A stretch of DNA of 38,939 bases from Marinobacterium arenosum (GTDB lineage Bacteria; Pseudomonadota; Gammaproteobacteria; Pseudomonadales; Balneatricaceae): NCBI RefSeq assembly GCF_019795155.1, contig NZ_JAILYN010000043.1:1-38939 (forward strand), written 5' to 3'. The notes beneath the pieces were generated by a model. The model saw only the letters and a program-made list of their open reading frames with translations, was not told the DNA's origin and did not search any database. The translations under genes were made by a program, and so were the position numbers. Positions 1-8,813 of the stretch are shown in pieces (within the stretch, counting starts at the first letter, position 1; each line of letters begins with the position of its first letter).

Positions 1-85
1 AGCCACTTTCGTGTTGCCGACAAGGCGAGAGCGGCGTTATCCCCGGGCATTAAAGAGCTGCCCATGCCGCTACCCCGTGAGAAAG
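1..85. other. left edge, no gene recognised
   Basis: No recognisable gene. Frame 1 on the plus strand stays open from base 1 to a TAG at 121-123, but it reads straight through a strong terminator hairpin, which argues against it. Frames 2 and 3 stop at 107-109 and 51-53, so the last residues of an upstream plus-strand gene could end here. Nothing in the translations matches a C-terminus I know. Confidence 0.3.
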
Positions 86-121
86 AAAAATGCCAGTCAG
101 TTGGCTTAACTGACTGGCATT
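79..121 (-). terminator. rpsT Rho-independent terminator
   Basis: Perfect 14-bp inverted repeat (arms 89-102 and 108-121, 5-base loop). On the minus strand it is followed by a U-rich run (complement of 79-90), about 40 bases after the rpsT stop. On the plus strand the same hairpin is followed by a short GC hairpin and eight T at 136-143, so the element may also stop plus-strand transcripts. Confidence 0.85.
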
Positions 122-158
122 AGGCCAGTGGCCGGTTTTTTTTCAAAGCGAGAGCTGC

Positions 159-422
159 TTACGCCAGGGCTTTGATCTTGGCGTTCAGGCGGCTCTTGGT
201 GCGGGCGATCTTGTTCTTGTTGAAGATGCCCTTGTTCACGGAGCTGTCCATGAACGGCTGAGCAACAACCAGTGCTTCGGCTGCAGCAGCCTTGTCACCA
301 GCGTCGATCGCTTTGATTACTTTTTTGATGTAGGTGCGCACCATGGAGCGCAGGCTAGCATTGTGCTGGCGGCGCTTCTCAGCCTGGCGAGCGCGTTTAC
401 GAGATCCTGCGGAATTTGCCAC
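159..422 (-). CDS. rpsT: 30S ribosomal protein S20
   Basis: An 87-residue very basic protein, the usual length of S20, which binds 16S rRNA early in small-subunit assembly. After the initiator it reads [20 protein letters not shown], typical of the S20 N-terminus, and it ends in the lysine-rich KIKALA tail. The start chosen is a GTG at 422-420: a GAGGAG ribosome binding site (complement of 430-435) lies seven bases upstream and the product then has the family length. An upstream in-frame TTG at 437 would add five residues and overlap that site. The gene is monocistronic, between its own promoter and terminator, and divergent from murJ as in Pseudomonas. Non-AUG initiation of rpsT is known in E. 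coli (UUG), where S20 autoregulates its own translation, so the GTG may be functional. Confidence 0.97.
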   Translation of the reverse strand: MANSAGSRKRARQAEKRRQHNASLRSMVRTYIKKVIKAIDAGDKAAAAEALVVAQPFMDSSVNKGIFNKNKIARTKSRLNAKIKALA

Positions 423-494
423 AGTCCGGCTCCTCAAAGTTTGGTTATGTACAGGATCGGCTTGAATGGATAAGCCGAAAAATTAAGACGCGAG

Positions 495-523
495 ATTATT
501 CCTAGTTCTAAGGCGGCTGTCAA
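495..523 (-). promoter_or_regulatory. rpsT promoter
   Basis: On the minus strand a perfect -35 TTGACA (518-523) is followed by a 17-bp spacer and a -10 AATAAT (495-500, five of six consensus bases). It lies about 73 bases upstream of the rpsT start codon and points at it. The transcribed leader contains a small hairpin with CGGCTT/AAGCCG arms. Confidence 0.7.
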
Positions 524-611
524 TAAAAGCGCGGGTAAATTTCTTGTGGCGGCGCTATCATGGAGGCCGATTTTTAACCACGGCCGTGTATTGGCAATAG
601 AGGGGGGCGCC

Positions 612-2180
612 TTGGCAGAAGGGCAGGTTACAGGGCAACAGGGGCGCAGCCTGCTACGTTCCAGTGCGACTGTCGGCATCATGACGATGCTTTCAAGAAT
701 ACTCGGCTTGGCCCGGGATGTGGTCACCGCCAGCTATTTTGGCGCCTCCGGCAGTGCCGACGCATTCTTTGTAGCGTTCAAAATCCCCAACTTTTTGCGT
801 CGGTTGTTTGCTGAAGGCGCGTTCTCTCAGGCATTTGTACCGGTGTTGTCCGAGTACCGCTCGCAGCGCGATCTGGCAGCGGTGCAGCAGCTGGTCAACC
901 GGGTGGCTGGCACCCTCGGCTCCAGCCTGATCTTGCTGAGCTTGTTGGCGGTGCTGGCGGCACCGGTGTTGGCGGCGCTGTTCGCGCCGGGCTTCTATCT
1001 CGAGCAGAGCGAGCGTTACGACCTGGTGGTCGAGATGCTGCGGATCACCTTCCCCTACCTGTTGCTGATCTCGTTGACTGCTTTTGCCGGTGCGATCCTG
1101 AACAGCTACGAGCGCTTCGCGGTACCGGCGTTCACGCCGGTGCTGCTGAACCTGTCGCTGATCGGTTCGGCAATTCTGCTCAGTCCGCTGTTCGATCCGC
1201 CGGTGCTGGCGCTGGCCTGGGGGGTATTGATTGCCGGTGGCCTGCAGTTGCTGTTCCAGATGCCCTTCCTGCTGCGGTTGCGGCTGCTACCGAAGCCGGT
1301 GCTTGATAGGCGTGACCCCGGTGTGCGGCGAATTTTGAAATTGATGGTGCCGGCGCTGTTCGGGGTGTCGGTGGTGCAGCTCAATCTGCTGCTGGATACT
1401 ATCCTGGCATCGACACTGCAGACTGGCAGTGTCTCCTGGCTGTACTACTCGGACCGGTTGTCCGAGCTGCCGCTTGGCGTGTTCGGTATTGCGATTGCAA
1501 CGGTGATCCTGCCCAGCCTGTCTCGCCGTCATGCCGAGCAGTCGGCCGACCAGTTTGCCCATACTCTCGATTGGGCGGTGCGGATGGTGCTACTGATCGG
1601 CCTGCCGGCGGCGCTGGCGCTACTGCTGCTGGCCGAACCGATGATCATCACCCTGTTCCACTACGGGGCGCTGACCGACCGCGATGTGATGATGGCGGCG
1701 ATGAGTCTGCGTGCCTATGCCTGTGGCCTGCTGGCGTTCATGTTGATCAAGGTGTTGGCGACCGGTTATTTCTCGCGCCAGGACACCAGGACACCGGTCA
1801 AGATCGGCATTCAGGCGGCGCTGGCCAATATGGTTTTCAATTTGGCGTTGATAGGCCCGTTCAAACATGTCGGTCTGGCGGCGGCGACCTCGATGTCGGC
1901 CTACCTGAATGCCGGCCTGCTGCTGTACGGACTGCTGAAACTGAAAGTGTTCAGCTGGCAGTCGGGCTGGGGGCTGATGCTGTTGCGGTTATTGTTGGCC
2001 AATGGTGCGATGGTCGGCGTGCTGCTGTGGCTGTCGGCGGAGTCCGACCAGTGGCTGGCCTGGGGGCTCTGGTCGCGGGCGGCGCAGATGACGTTGCTGG
2101 TTGCGGCGGGTGTCTCTGTCTACGGCCTGGTGCTGGTGCTGTGCGGGTTGCGCCTGCGCCATCTGAAAGCGCGCGCTTGA
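612..2180 (+). CDS. murJ: lipid II flippase MurJ
   Basis: Integral inner-membrane protein of the MOP superfamily that moves lipid II from the cytoplasmic to the periplasmic leaflet for peptidoglycan synthesis. The family signature near the N-terminus is clear (TMLSRILGLARDVVTASYFG, then ADAFFVAFKIPNFLRRLFAEGAFSQAFVPVL), followed by many hydrophobic segments consistent with the usual 14 helices and a basic C-terminal tail. The reading frame is open from a GTG at 546. I prefer the TTG at 612 because a GAGGGGGG run (600-607) sits just before it and the product is then 522 residues, close to the family norm; the 546 start has no clear ribosome binding site and adds a non-conserved leader. Divergent from rpsT and first of a row of plus-strand housekeeping genes. 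Confidence 0.93.
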   Translation: MAEGQVTGQQGRSLLRSSATVGIMTMLSRILGLARDVVTASYFGASGSADAFFVAFKIPNFLRRLFAEGAFSQAFVPVLSEYRSQRDLAAVQQLVNRVAGTLGSSLILLSLLAVLAAPVLAALFAPGFYLEQSERYDLVVEMLRITFPYLLLISLTAFAGAILNSYERFAVPAFTPVLLNLSLIGSAILLSPLFDPPVLALAWGVLIAGGLQLLFQMPFLLRLRLLPKPVLDRRDPGVRRILKLMVPALFGVSVVQLNLLLDTILASTLQTGSVSWLYYSDRLSELPLGVFGIAIATVILPSLSRRHAEQSADQFAHTLDWAVRMVLLIGLPAALALLLLAEPMIITLFHYGALTDRDVMMAAMSLRAYACGLLAFMLIKVLATGYFSRQDTRTPVKIGIQAALANMVFNLALIGPFKHVGLAAATSMSAYLNAGLLLYGLLKLKVFSWQSGWGLMLLRLLLANGAMVGVLLWLSAESDQWLAWGLWSRAAQMTLLVAAGVSVYGLVLVLCGLRLRHLKARA

Positions 2181-2194
2181 GGCTGGCGGCGCGG

Positions 2195-2223
2195 TATTCC
2201 GCGGAGCACAAACCGGTTATAAT
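2195..2223 (+). promoter_or_regulatory. possible promoter before ribF
   Basis: A perfect -10 TATAAT (2218-2223) lies in the 88-base gap between murJ and ribF, 46 bases before the ribF start. The -35 at 17 bp spacing (TATTCC, 2195-2200) is poor, so this rests mainly on the -10. It would drive ribF-ileS-lspA-fkpB. Confidence 0.35.
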
Positions 2224-2268
2224 CCGGCGTTTGTTTCTACTCTTGTTTCTACTCTGTGAGCTGATCTG

Positions 2269-3204
2269 ATGGAACTGATTCGGGGACTTCACAATCTGCG
2301 CGATAAGCACCGGGGTTGTGTAGCCACCATTGGCAACTTTGACGGGGTCCACCTGGGCCACCGCCGTGTGCTGGATCAAGTCAAGCAGAAGGGACAGGAA
2401 CTCGGCCTGCCGACGGTGGCAATCACCTTCGAGCCGCAACCGCAGGAATTTTTTTCCGGCAACGCCGCGCCGCGCCGGTTGACCCGCTTCGACGAGAAGG
2501 TTCGTCTGCTGACCAAGGAGGGGATCGACCGGGTGCTCTGCCTGAGCTTCAACGAGCGGCTGCGCAACATGACCGCCGACCAGTTCATCGAGCGGTTGCT
2601 GCTGCACGGCCTGGCGGTCAAGCACTTCGTGGTCGGCGACGATTTCCGCTTCGGCTGCGATCGCAGTGGTGACTACAACATGTTGGCGACGGCCGGCAGC
2701 AAGCATGGCTTTACCGTGGCGCATACCGCGACGTTCCAGGTGGATGGCGATCGGGTCAGCAGTACCCGCATCCGCAACCTGCTGGCGGCCAGTGACCTGG
2801 CCGGTGCGGCGGCGTTGCTGGGGCGGCCCTATGCGATCTGCGGGCGGGTCGTGGTCGGCCAGCAGCTGGGTCGCCAGCTGGGCGTGCCGACCGCCAATGT
2901 GCGGATGCACCGTTACCCCAGCCCGCTCAGCGGTGTCTACGCGGTGCTGGCCACGCTGGCTGACGGGCGTACCGTGCAGGGGGTTGCCAATATCGGCATG
3001 CGACCTACCGTCAACGGCTCCCGGCCGGTGCTGGAAGCACACCTGTTTGATCTGAACGAAAATTTATACGGCAGCCTGCTGAAAGTGGAATTTCAGCGCT
3101 TGCTGCGCCACGAGCGCCGCTTCGACGGCCTCGACGCGTTGAAGCAGCAGATCCATGCCGATATCGATGAGGCCCGGGCGTTCTTCGAGGGACGCCTGAA
3201 CTAG
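2269..3204 (+). CDS. ribF: bifunctional riboflavin kinase / FAD synthetase
   Basis: Cytoplasmic enzyme that phosphorylates riboflavin to FMN and adenylylates FMN to FAD. At 311 residues it matches the bacterial RibF length. The N-terminal nucleotidyltransferase domain carries [10 protein letters not shown] (22-31), the ATP-binding motif, and SSTRIR (164-169). The C-terminal kinase domain carries the PTAN motif (207-210) and the GVYAV segment. Start is ATG at 2269. ileS starts 17 bases after the stop, and the ribF-ileS-lspA order is conserved in many proteobacteria, so the genes are probably cotranscribed. Confidence 0.96.
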   Translation: MELIRGLHNLRDKHRGCVATIGNFDGVHLGHRRVLDQVKQKGQELGLPTVAITFEPQPQEFFSGNAAPRRLTRFDEKVRLLTKEGIDRVLCLSFNERLRNMTADQFIERLLLHGLAVKHFVVGDDFRFGCDRSGDYNMLATAGSKHGFTVAHTATFQVDGDRVSSTRIRNLLAASDLAGAAALLGRPYAICGRVVVGQQLGRQLGVPTANVRMHRYPSPLSGVYAVLATLADGRTVQGVANIGMRPTVNGSRPVLEAHLFDLNENLYGSLLKVEFQRLLRHERRFDGLDALKQQIHADIDEARAFFEGRLN

Positions 3205-3221
3205 AACCCGGAAGCGACATA

Positions 3222-6044
3222 ATGACCGATTACAAAGCGACACTGAACCTGCCGGAAACGGCGTTCCCGATGCGCGGCAACCTGGCCAAGCGCGAACCTG
3301 ACATGCTGAAGCGCTGGCAGAAGATGGGGCTGTACCAGAAGATTCGCGAAGTCAGTGCCGGCCGTGATCCCTTCATCCTGCATGACGGCCCGCCGTACGC
3401 CAACGGCAACATCCATATCGGTCACGCGGTCAACAAGATTCTGAAGGACATTATCGTCAAGTCGAAGAGCCTCAGCGGCTTTGACGCGCCCTACATTCCG
3501 GGTTGGGATTGCCACGGCCTGCCGATCGAGCACAAGGTTGAAACCATGGTCGGCAAGGCGGGCGACAAGGTCTCCTTCAAGGCGTTTCGCCAGAAGTGCC
3601 GCGACTACGCGCGCGAACAGGTTGAAGGGCAGAAGGCCGACTTCATCCGCCTGGGCGTGCTGGGCGATTGGGACAACCCCTACCTGACCATGAACTTCGA
3701 TACCGAGGCCAACATCATCCGGGCGCTGGGCAAGATCGCCGAGAACGGCCACCTGGTGAAAGGCTACAAGCCGGTTTACTGGAGCGTAGTCGGCGCCTCC
3801 GCGCTGGCGGAAGCGGAAGTGGAATACCAGGACAAGACCTCCACTGCGATCGACGTTCGCTTCGCGCCGGTCGAGGAAGCGGACTTCCTGGCTGCCTTCG
3901 CGCCGGAAAACGGCGGCGGCGAAGGGCCGGTATCCGTGGTGATCTGGACCACCACCCCCTGGACCCTGCCGTCCAACCAGGCGGTATCGCTGAACGCCGA
4001 ACTGGATTACGCGCTGGTGCAGGCCGATTTCGGCCAGGGTGTCGAGCGGATCCTGCTGGCCGAAGGGCTGATCGAGGATGCCATGGGCCGTTACGGCGTC
4101 GAGCAGTACAGCATCGTTGGCCGTTGCAAGGGACAGGCGCTGGAACACAAGCTGCTGCAGCACCCGTTCGTCGACAAGCAGGTGCCGGTGATTCTCGGCG
4201 ACCACGTCACCCTGGATGCCGGTACCGGTGCGGTACACACGGCGCCGGACCATGGTGTGGAAGACTTCGAGGTGGGCCGCAAATACGGTATCGGCACCCT
4301 GAACCTGGTCGACGACCGCGGGGTGTTCGTCGAGGCGGCCGGCGTAGTTGCCGGTGAGCATGTCTACAAGGTGGACGACCAGATCGTTGCGCTGCTGAAA
4401 GAGAAGGGCGCGCTGGTGCTGGAACATAAGTTCCAGCACAGCTATCCGCACTGCTGGCGCACCAAGACGCCGCTGATCTACCGCGCCACGCCGCAGTGGT
4501 TCATCAGCATGAGCGAGAAAGGGCTGAAGGCCGATGCGCTGCAGGCGATCAAGGGCGTGCAGTGGTTCCCGGCCTGGGGCCAGAACCGGATCGAGGCGAT
4601 GGTCGATCAGAGCCCGGACTGGTGTGTTTCCCGCCAGCGCACCTGGGGGGTGCCGATCACCCTGTTTATCCACAAGGAAACCCAGCAGCTGCACCCGAAA
4701 ACCGCCGAGCTGATCGAGACGGTTGCCCAGCGGGTCGAGAAAGAGGGCATCGATGCCTGGTTCGATATGGATGCCGCCGAGCTGCTGGGTGATGAAGCCG
4801 AACAGTACAGCAAAGTGACCGATACCCTGGATGTCTGGTTCGACTCCGGTGTGACCCACTACTCGGTGCTGGATCAGCGTGCCGAGTTGCGTTTCCCGGC
4901 CGACCTGTACCTGGAGGGCTCCGACCAGCATCGCGGCTGGTTCCAGTCGTCGCTGAAGACCGGTATCGCCATCAAGGGCTGTGCGCCCTACAAACAGGTG
5001 CTGACGCACGGTTTCACCGTCGACGGGCAGGGCCGTAAGATGTCCAAGTCGTTGGGCAACGTGGTAGCGCCGCAGGAAGTCATGAACAAGTACGGCGCCG
5101 ATATTCTGCGCCTGTGGGTGGCGTCCACCGACTACCGCGGCGAGATGACCTGCTCCGACGAGATTCTCAAGCGTTCGGCCGACGCCTATCGCCGGATCCG
5201 CAACACCGCCCGTTTCCTGCTGGCCAACCTGAACGGTTTCGAGCCGGCCGAACACATGGTGGCGTTCGATCAGATGGTGGCGCTGGACCGCTGGGCGGTG
5301 GACCGCGCGGCGCAGCTGCAGCAAGAGCTGCAGGGGCACTACGACAACTACGAGTTTCTGCAGGTATATCAGAAGATCTCCCACTTCTGCTCACTGGACC
5401 TGGGCGGTTTCTACCTGGATATCATCAAGGATCGCCAGTACACCGCAGCGACCGAGGGGCATGCCCGCCGCTCCTGCCAGAGCGCCCTGTACCATATCGC
5501 CGAGGCACTGACCCGCTGGATCGCACCGATCCTCAGCTTCACCGCTGACGAGATCTGGCAGGAACTGCCGGGCGAGCGTAGCGAGTGCGTACTGCTGGAA
5601 ACCTGGTACCAGGGGCTGGCTGAACTGGCCGAGGGCGAAGCCTTGGATCGTGCTTTCTGGAACCGGGTGATGGCGACCAAGACCGCGGTCAACAAGGAGC
5701 TGGAAGGGCAGCGTAACGCCGGCAATATCGGTAGCAGCCTGGAGGCGGAAGTGACCCTGTACTGCGATGAGGCATTGCAGGGCGCGCTGGCCCAGCTGGG
5801 CGACGAGTTGCGCTTCGTGCTGATCACCTCCCGCGCCGACGTGCGACCGCTGGCTGAAGCGACCGATGCCGCCGACACCGAGGTTGCTGGCCTGCGGGTA
5901 CGGATCGCCAAGAGTGGCGCGCAGAAGTGCGTACGCTGCTGGCACCACCGCGAGGATGTGGGCAGCAAAGCCGAGCATGACGAGCTCTGTGGCCGCTGCG
6001 TCGATAACGTGGCCGGCCAGGGCGAAACGCGTCAGTTCGCCTGA
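3222..6044 (+). CDS. ileS: isoleucyl-tRNA synthetase
   Basis: Class I aminoacyl-tRNA synthetase that charges tRNA-Ile and edits misactivated valine. It is 940 residues, against 938 in E. coli. The catalytic Rossmann fold has HIGH at 65-68 and KMSKS at 606-610. The inserted editing domain has the [11 protein letters not shown] segment. The C-terminus keeps a zinc site of two CxxC pairs (C903/C906 and C923/C926), as in the bacterial type with a terminal zinc finger, which is the class generally sensitive to mupirocin. Start ATG 3222 lies 17 bases after ribF; lspA follows after 24 bases. Confidence 0.98.
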   Translation: MTDYKATLNLPETAFPMRGNLAKREPDMLKRWQKMGLYQKIREVSAGRDPFILHDGPPYANGNIHIGHAVNKILKDIIVKSKSLSGFDAPYIPGWDCHGLPIEHKVETMVGKAGDKVSFKAFRQKCRDYAREQVEGQKADFIRLGVLGDWDNPYLTMNFDTEANIIRALGKIAENGHLVKGYKPVYWSVVGASALAEAEVEYQDKTSTAIDVRFAPVEEADFLAAFAPENGGGEGPVSVVIWTTTPWTLPSNQAVSLNAELDYALVQADFGQGVERILLAEGLIEDAMGRYGVEQYSIVGRCKGQALEHKLLQHPFVDKQVPVILGDHVTLDAGTGAVHTAPDHGVEDFEVGRKYGIGTLNLVDDRGVFVEAAGVVAGEHVYKVDDQIVALLKEKGALVLEHKFQHSYPHCWRTKTPLIYRATPQWFISMSEKGLKADALQAIKGVQWFPAWGQNRIEAMVDQSPDWCVSRQRTWGVPITLFIHKETQQLHPKTAELIETVAQRVEKEGIDAWFDMDAAELLGDEAEQYSKVTDTLDVWFDSGVTHYSVLDQRAELRFPADLYLEGSDQHRGWFQSSLKTGIAIKGCAPYKQVLTHGFTVDGQGRKMSKSLGNVVAPQEVMNKYGADILRLWVASTDYRGEMTCSDEILKRSADAYRRIRNTARFLLANLNGFEPAEHMVAFDQMVALDRWAVDRAAQLQQELQGHYDNYEFLQVYQKISHFCSLDLGGFYLDIIKDRQYTAATEGHARRSCQSALYHIAEALTRWIAPILSFTADEIWQELPGERSECVLLETWYQGLAELAEGEALDRAFWNRVMATKTAVNKELEGQRNAGNIGSSLEAEVTLYCDEALQGALAQLGDELRFVLITSRADVRPLAEATDAADTEVAGLRVRIAKSGAQKCVRCWHHREDVGSKAEHDELCGRCVDNVAGQGETRQFA

Positions 6045-6068
6045 CGCCAGTAGGCCTCAGGATCTCCG

Positions 6069-6578
6069 ATGACTGATAGCACGACTCGCACCACCGGCAG
6101 TTGCCTGCGCTGGATTTGGCTGGCGCTGCTGGTGGTGGTGCTCGATCTGGGCACCAAGTACGTCGCCGACCAGGTATTGAGTTACGGCGTTCCCCGTCCG
6201 GTGTTGCCGGTGTTCGACCTGACCCTGCTGTATAACACCGGCGCGGCGTTCAGCTTCCTGGCCGATGCCGGTGGCTGGCAGCGCTGGGTGTTTGCCCTGA
6301 TAGCACTGCTGGTGTCGGGCATGCTGATCCACTGGATGCACCGCACACCGGCACGGCAGTGGTGGTTGGGCATCGGCCTGGCGCTGGTGCTGGGCGGTGC
6401 GATCGGCAACCTGTACGACCGCATCGTGCAGGGGTATGTGATCGATTTCATCTCGCTGCACTACAAAGGCTGGTACTTCCCGGCCTTCAACCTGGCGGAC
6501 ACGGCGATTACGCTGGGGGCGGTGGTGCTGATTGTCGATATGTTGTTTCTGTCCGGTCTCGATAAGGCGACCGATTAA
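6069..6578 (+). CDS. lspA: lipoprotein signal peptidase (SPase II)
   Basis: Inner-membrane aspartyl protease that removes the signal peptide of prolipoproteins after lipid attachment. It is 169 residues with four hydrophobic segments. The family motifs are intact: an N-terminal segment with D26 and K30, YNTGAAFSF (55-63), GNLYDR (113-118), and the two regions carrying the catalytic aspartates, VIDF (D126) and FNLADTAI (D144). It lies between ileS and fkpB, its usual place in gammaproteobacteria. Confidence 0.97.
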   Translation: MTDSTTRTTGSCLRWIWLALLVVVLDLGTKYVADQVLSYGVPRPVLPVFDLTLLYNTGAAFSFLADAGGWQRWVFALIALLVSGMLIHWMHRTPARQWWLGIGLALVLGGAIGNLYDRIVQGYVIDFISLHYKGWYFPAFNLADTAITLGAVVLIVDMLFLSGLDKATD

Positions 6579-6594
6579 GAGGATCTGGCACGTC

Positions 6595-7029
6595 ATGAGC
6601 ACTTCGATTGGCCCGAATACCAAAGTCACCCTGAATTTTGCGATCAAGCTGGAAGATGGCCAACTGGTCGATTCCAACTTCGACAGCCAGCCGGCCACCT
6701 TCACGGTAGGTGACGGCAGCCTGCTGGAAGGTTTCGAGCAGGCGCTGTTCGGCCTCCAGGTCGGCAGTCACGAAACCCTTCAGATCGAGCCGGAGCAGGG
6801 CTTCGGCATGCATAATCCGAGTAACATCCAGCGTCTGCCGCGCACCCAGTTCGAGGATATGGCGTTGGAGGAGGGGCTGGTGATCTCCTTCCAGGACCCG
6901 ACCGGCGGTGAACTGCCCGGGGTGGTCAGCCGTATCGACGAGCAGCATGTGGCGGTCGACTTCAACCACCCGCTGGCCGGTAAGTCGCTGCAGTTCGAAG
7001 TGAAGATCGTCAGCGTCGAAGCTGCCTGA
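6595..7029 (+). CDS. fkpB: FKBP-type peptidyl-prolyl isomerase (SlpA/FkpB family)
   Basis: A 144-residue protein with the SlpA/FkpB arrangement: a split FKBP domain whose loop holds an insert-in-flap domain (about residues 70-120), giving prolyl isomerase and chaperone activity in the cytoplasm. Seen motifs include the VDSNFDSQPATFTVGDG stretch, LLEGFEQALFGLQVG and the acidic flap. Start ATG 6595 follows an AAGAGG ribosome binding site at 6578-6583. It is 16 bases after lspA and probably the last gene of this operon. In E. coli and Pseudomonas ispH follows; here there is none. Confidence 0.94.
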   Translation: MSTSIGPNTKVTLNFAIKLEDGQLVDSNFDSQPATFTVGDGSLLEGFEQALFGLQVGSHETLQIEPEQGFGMHNPSNIQRLPRTQFEDMALEEGLVISFQDPTGGELPGVVSRIDEQHVAVDFNHPLAGKSLQFEVKIVSVEAA

Positions 7030-7070
7030 ACAAGTTGCTGTAAAACAACTGCGCTCGATAATGGGGCGCT

Positions 7071-7102
7071 AAAAAAACCGCAGCGACCGGCCGTCGCTGC
7101 GG
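7071..7102 (-). terminator. strong minus-strand terminator
   Basis: Perfect 10-bp stem (7078-7087 with 7093-7102, 5-base loop) followed on the minus strand by seven T (complement of 7071-7077). On the plus strand no T run follows, so it does not terminate fkpB. No minus-strand protein gene precedes it, which implies a short untranslated transcript from about 7300. Confidence 0.75.
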
Positions 7103-7292
7103 CAATCGTTGCTACGCCGAACCTCCCAGCAGCCCTCGGTGCTGTCAGTCGCGTTCCTATCACCATCGATCAGTCGCTTCGTCGTTCTGGCGAGTGCAAT
7201 CCCCCCAATGCTGGCGGCGTTTTTTGATATTCCCTGAGTGGCCGTCAAAGCGATCAAGGGCCTGTCCGTAATCTTCGAAATCGCGGTTTTTT

Positions 7293-7313
7293 TATAGGTA
7301 ATAATTGCCTATA
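7293..7313. promoter_or_regulatory. 21-bp operator-like dyad
   Basis: Near-perfect inverted repeat with half-sites TATAGGTAAT and ATTGCCTATA around one central base; only one symmetric pair of positions mismatches. The right half overlaps a possible plus-strand -10 (TATACT, 7310-7315) and a possible minus-strand -10 (TATAGG, complement of 7308-7313; -35 TTGAAT, complement of 7332-7337, 18-bp spacer). It looks like a repressor site controlling a promoter, but I cannot name the regulator. Confidence 0.45.
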
Positions 7314-7686
7314 CTGGCGCAGCACTGATCAATTCAAACGTTCGTTTTGTGCCGGTCAGCCGGCGGGAATGTTAGTACTGTGGCCTTTCTGTCCAAGTTT
7401 TCCCAAGCAGTGTCACCAAGCTTTGATCGACACCATCGGCTTAGCTGTCTGCGCAGCTTGCCTGCTATCCGATCGGCTTCGCCCTCAGGCTTCATATGCT
7501 TACGCCTTTTATCGGCCGGCACTGCCGGGCGTGAAAGAGACCATGCAAGGGTAACAGTGGCTCAGCGACTGTTTTGTCACTGCCGAATTATCTTGGCTAA
7601 GCTGCGTGTTCCGTTCGGCAATGTGGCTGCCAACGGTCGGCTTAGCGCGAAATTATCACTGTTAAAAGCATTCTTGAACGGTTATT

Positions 7687-7714
7687 TTGATTGTTTGGTA
7701 GGCTGTTGTATTCT
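7687..7714 (+). promoter_or_regulatory. possible promoter of the minor-pilin operon
   Basis: TTGATT (7687-7692), 16-bp spacer, TATTCT (7709-7714); each hexamer matches four of six consensus bases. It would leave a leader of about 120 bases containing a hairpin (CACTGAC/GTTAGTG near 7754-7773). Weak, but the best sigma-70 match near pilE. Confidence 0.3.
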
Positions 7715-7840
7715 GCTGTTGATAGCCGAAACCACTAGCCCAAAATCCGGCAGCACTGACTATGCTGTTAGTGATCCGTCCGGTGGCCTGCAAGGCGGAG
7801 TTGACAGTCGGGCTGCCGAAACCAGCGAATGGGTGATGGA

Positions 7841-8245
7841 ATGAACAGACAGGGTCAGGCCGGGTTTAGCATGATTGAGCTGATGGTGGTGGTGGCCATT
7901 GTTGCCATCATCGGCGCGGTTGCACTGCCCAGCTACAACAGTTACATCCAGCAATCGCGTCGTGCGGACGCCATGGCCGCACTGTTCTCACTGCAGATCG
8001 CTCAGGAAAAATACCGCGCCAACAACACCAGCTATGGCGCCAGTGTGGCGGCCATTGGCGTGGCGGCCACCTCGCCCGAGGGTTACTACACGGTGGCGGT
8101 CGCCAGTAGCGCCGCCAACAGTTTTGTCGGTACGGCGGCGCCGACCGGTAGCCAGGCGGGCGACGCCTGCGGTACCTTCGCGGTCGATAACACCGGCCCC
8201 AACTATACCGGCAGCTATGCCGCTGCCGATTGCTGGGAGCGCTAG
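7841..8245 (+). CDS. pilE: type IV minor pilin PilE
   Basis: Small pilin-like protein of 134 residues. It has a short basic leader ending in G8, the prepilin peptidase cut before F9, the invariant glutamate at mature position 5 (FSMIE), and a hydrophobic helix reading on to LPSYNSYIQQSRRADA, typical of PilE/PilA2-type minor pilins. Two cysteines near the C-terminus (GDACG and ADCWER) would close the D-region loop. I chose ATG 7841 with a GGGTGAT site just upstream; an in-frame ATG at 7829 has no such site and only lengthens the leader. First of five pilin genes, three bases before fimT. Its likely role is initiation and priming of pilus assembly at the tip with FimT, PilW, PilX and PilV. Confidence 0.88.
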   Translation: MNRQGQAGFSMIELMVVVAIVAIIGAVALPSYNSYIQQSRRADAMAALFSLQIAQEKYRANNTSYGASVAAIGVAATSPEGYYTVAVASSAANSFVGTAAPTGSQAGDACGTFAVDNTGPNYTGSYAAADCWER

Positions 8246-8248
8246 CCG

Positions 8249-8797
8249 ATGAATGCTTGGCGGGCCGGGAGACTCGGGAGGCGGTTGCAACGGGGGCTGA
8301 CGCTGCTGGAACTGCTGATCTCGATCGCCGTGCTGGCCATCCTGCTGGCAGTGGTGGTGCCGGACATGAGCAGCTTCTGGGAGCGCAACCGGCTGATCTC
8401 GGCAGCCGAAGCGGTCTACAGCCATACCCAGTTGGCGCGCAGCGCCGCGCTGGCGCGCAATCAGGATATCTTCATCAAGTTCGGTAATACCGGCTCAGCC
8501 GACTGGTGCATGGCGCTCAGCGAGGACAACAACTGCGACTGTACCGATGGCAGCAACTGTACGCTGACCAATATGCCGGCAGCCCAACTGGCTGGCAGCG
8601 ACTTCAGCAATATCTCGCTGAGTACCGATTTCACCGGCAATGACAGCGCCATCGAAGTGCCGCGCGGTACGGCGCTGGAGGGTGGCACCGTTACCCTGAG
8701 CTCGCCGGTATCCGGCTTCAGTGTCCAGGTACAGTTGAATCTGCTGGGCCGGGTAAAGATCTGTTCCGATACCGAGTCACGTTTCCCCGCCTGTTAG
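8249..8797 (+). CDS. fimT: type IV minor pilin FimT/FimU (GspH family)
   Basis: 182 residues. A 16-residue basic leader ends in G16, followed by LTLLELLISIAVLAILLAVVVP, with Glu at mature position 5 and the usual GspH/FimT continuation (a RSAALARNQ-type stretch, here LARSAALARNQDIFIKFG). The C-terminal domain has several cysteines (CDC, NCTL, KIC, PAC), so disulfides are likely. FimT/FimU proteins are minor pilins of the tip complex; some FimT proteins bind DNA during natural transformation. I cannot tell FimT from FimU by sequence alone. Lies between pilE and pilW in the same operon. Confidence 0.85.
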   Translation: MNAWRAGRLGRRLQRGLTLLELLISIAVLAILLAVVVPDMSSFWERNRLISAAEAVYSHTQLARSAALARNQDIFIKFGNTGSADWCMALSEDNNCDCTDGSNCTLTNMPAAQLAGSDFSNISLSTDFTGNDSAIEVPRGTALEGGTVTLSSPVSGFSVQVQLNLLGRVKICSDTESRFPAC

Positions 8798-8813
8798 CGG
8801 GGCTGGAGTCGTT

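Larger units (their letters stand above)
7030..7840. other. 811-base gene-free stretch where ispH usually lies
   Basis: No convincing gene. Short open frames exist on both strands (for example 7069-7257 minus and 7369-7554 plus), but none has a ribosome binding site together with a recognisable product. It holds a minus-strand terminator (7071-7102), a 21-bp dyad (7293-7313) and a possible promoter for the pilin operon (7687-7714). AT content rises around 7285-7345. Confidence 0.7.

Noticed and set aside
3201-5384. 727-codon open frame opposite ileS
   Set aside because: It lies antisense to a full, well-conserved ileS; GC-rich codon bias gives such open frames, and the translation shows no family features.
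7369-7554. 61-codon open frame upstream of pilE
   Set aside because: No ribosome binding site and no recognisable product; base composition like the surrounding spacer.
7690-7715. Sigma-54 promoter before pilE
   Set aside because: TGGTAG and TTGTA elements are present but the spacing is one base short of the -24/-12 requirement.
7321-7840. Cyclic di-GMP (GEMM) riboswitch before the pilin genes
   Set aside because: The conserved core with its ACGCAAAG-type segments is not found.
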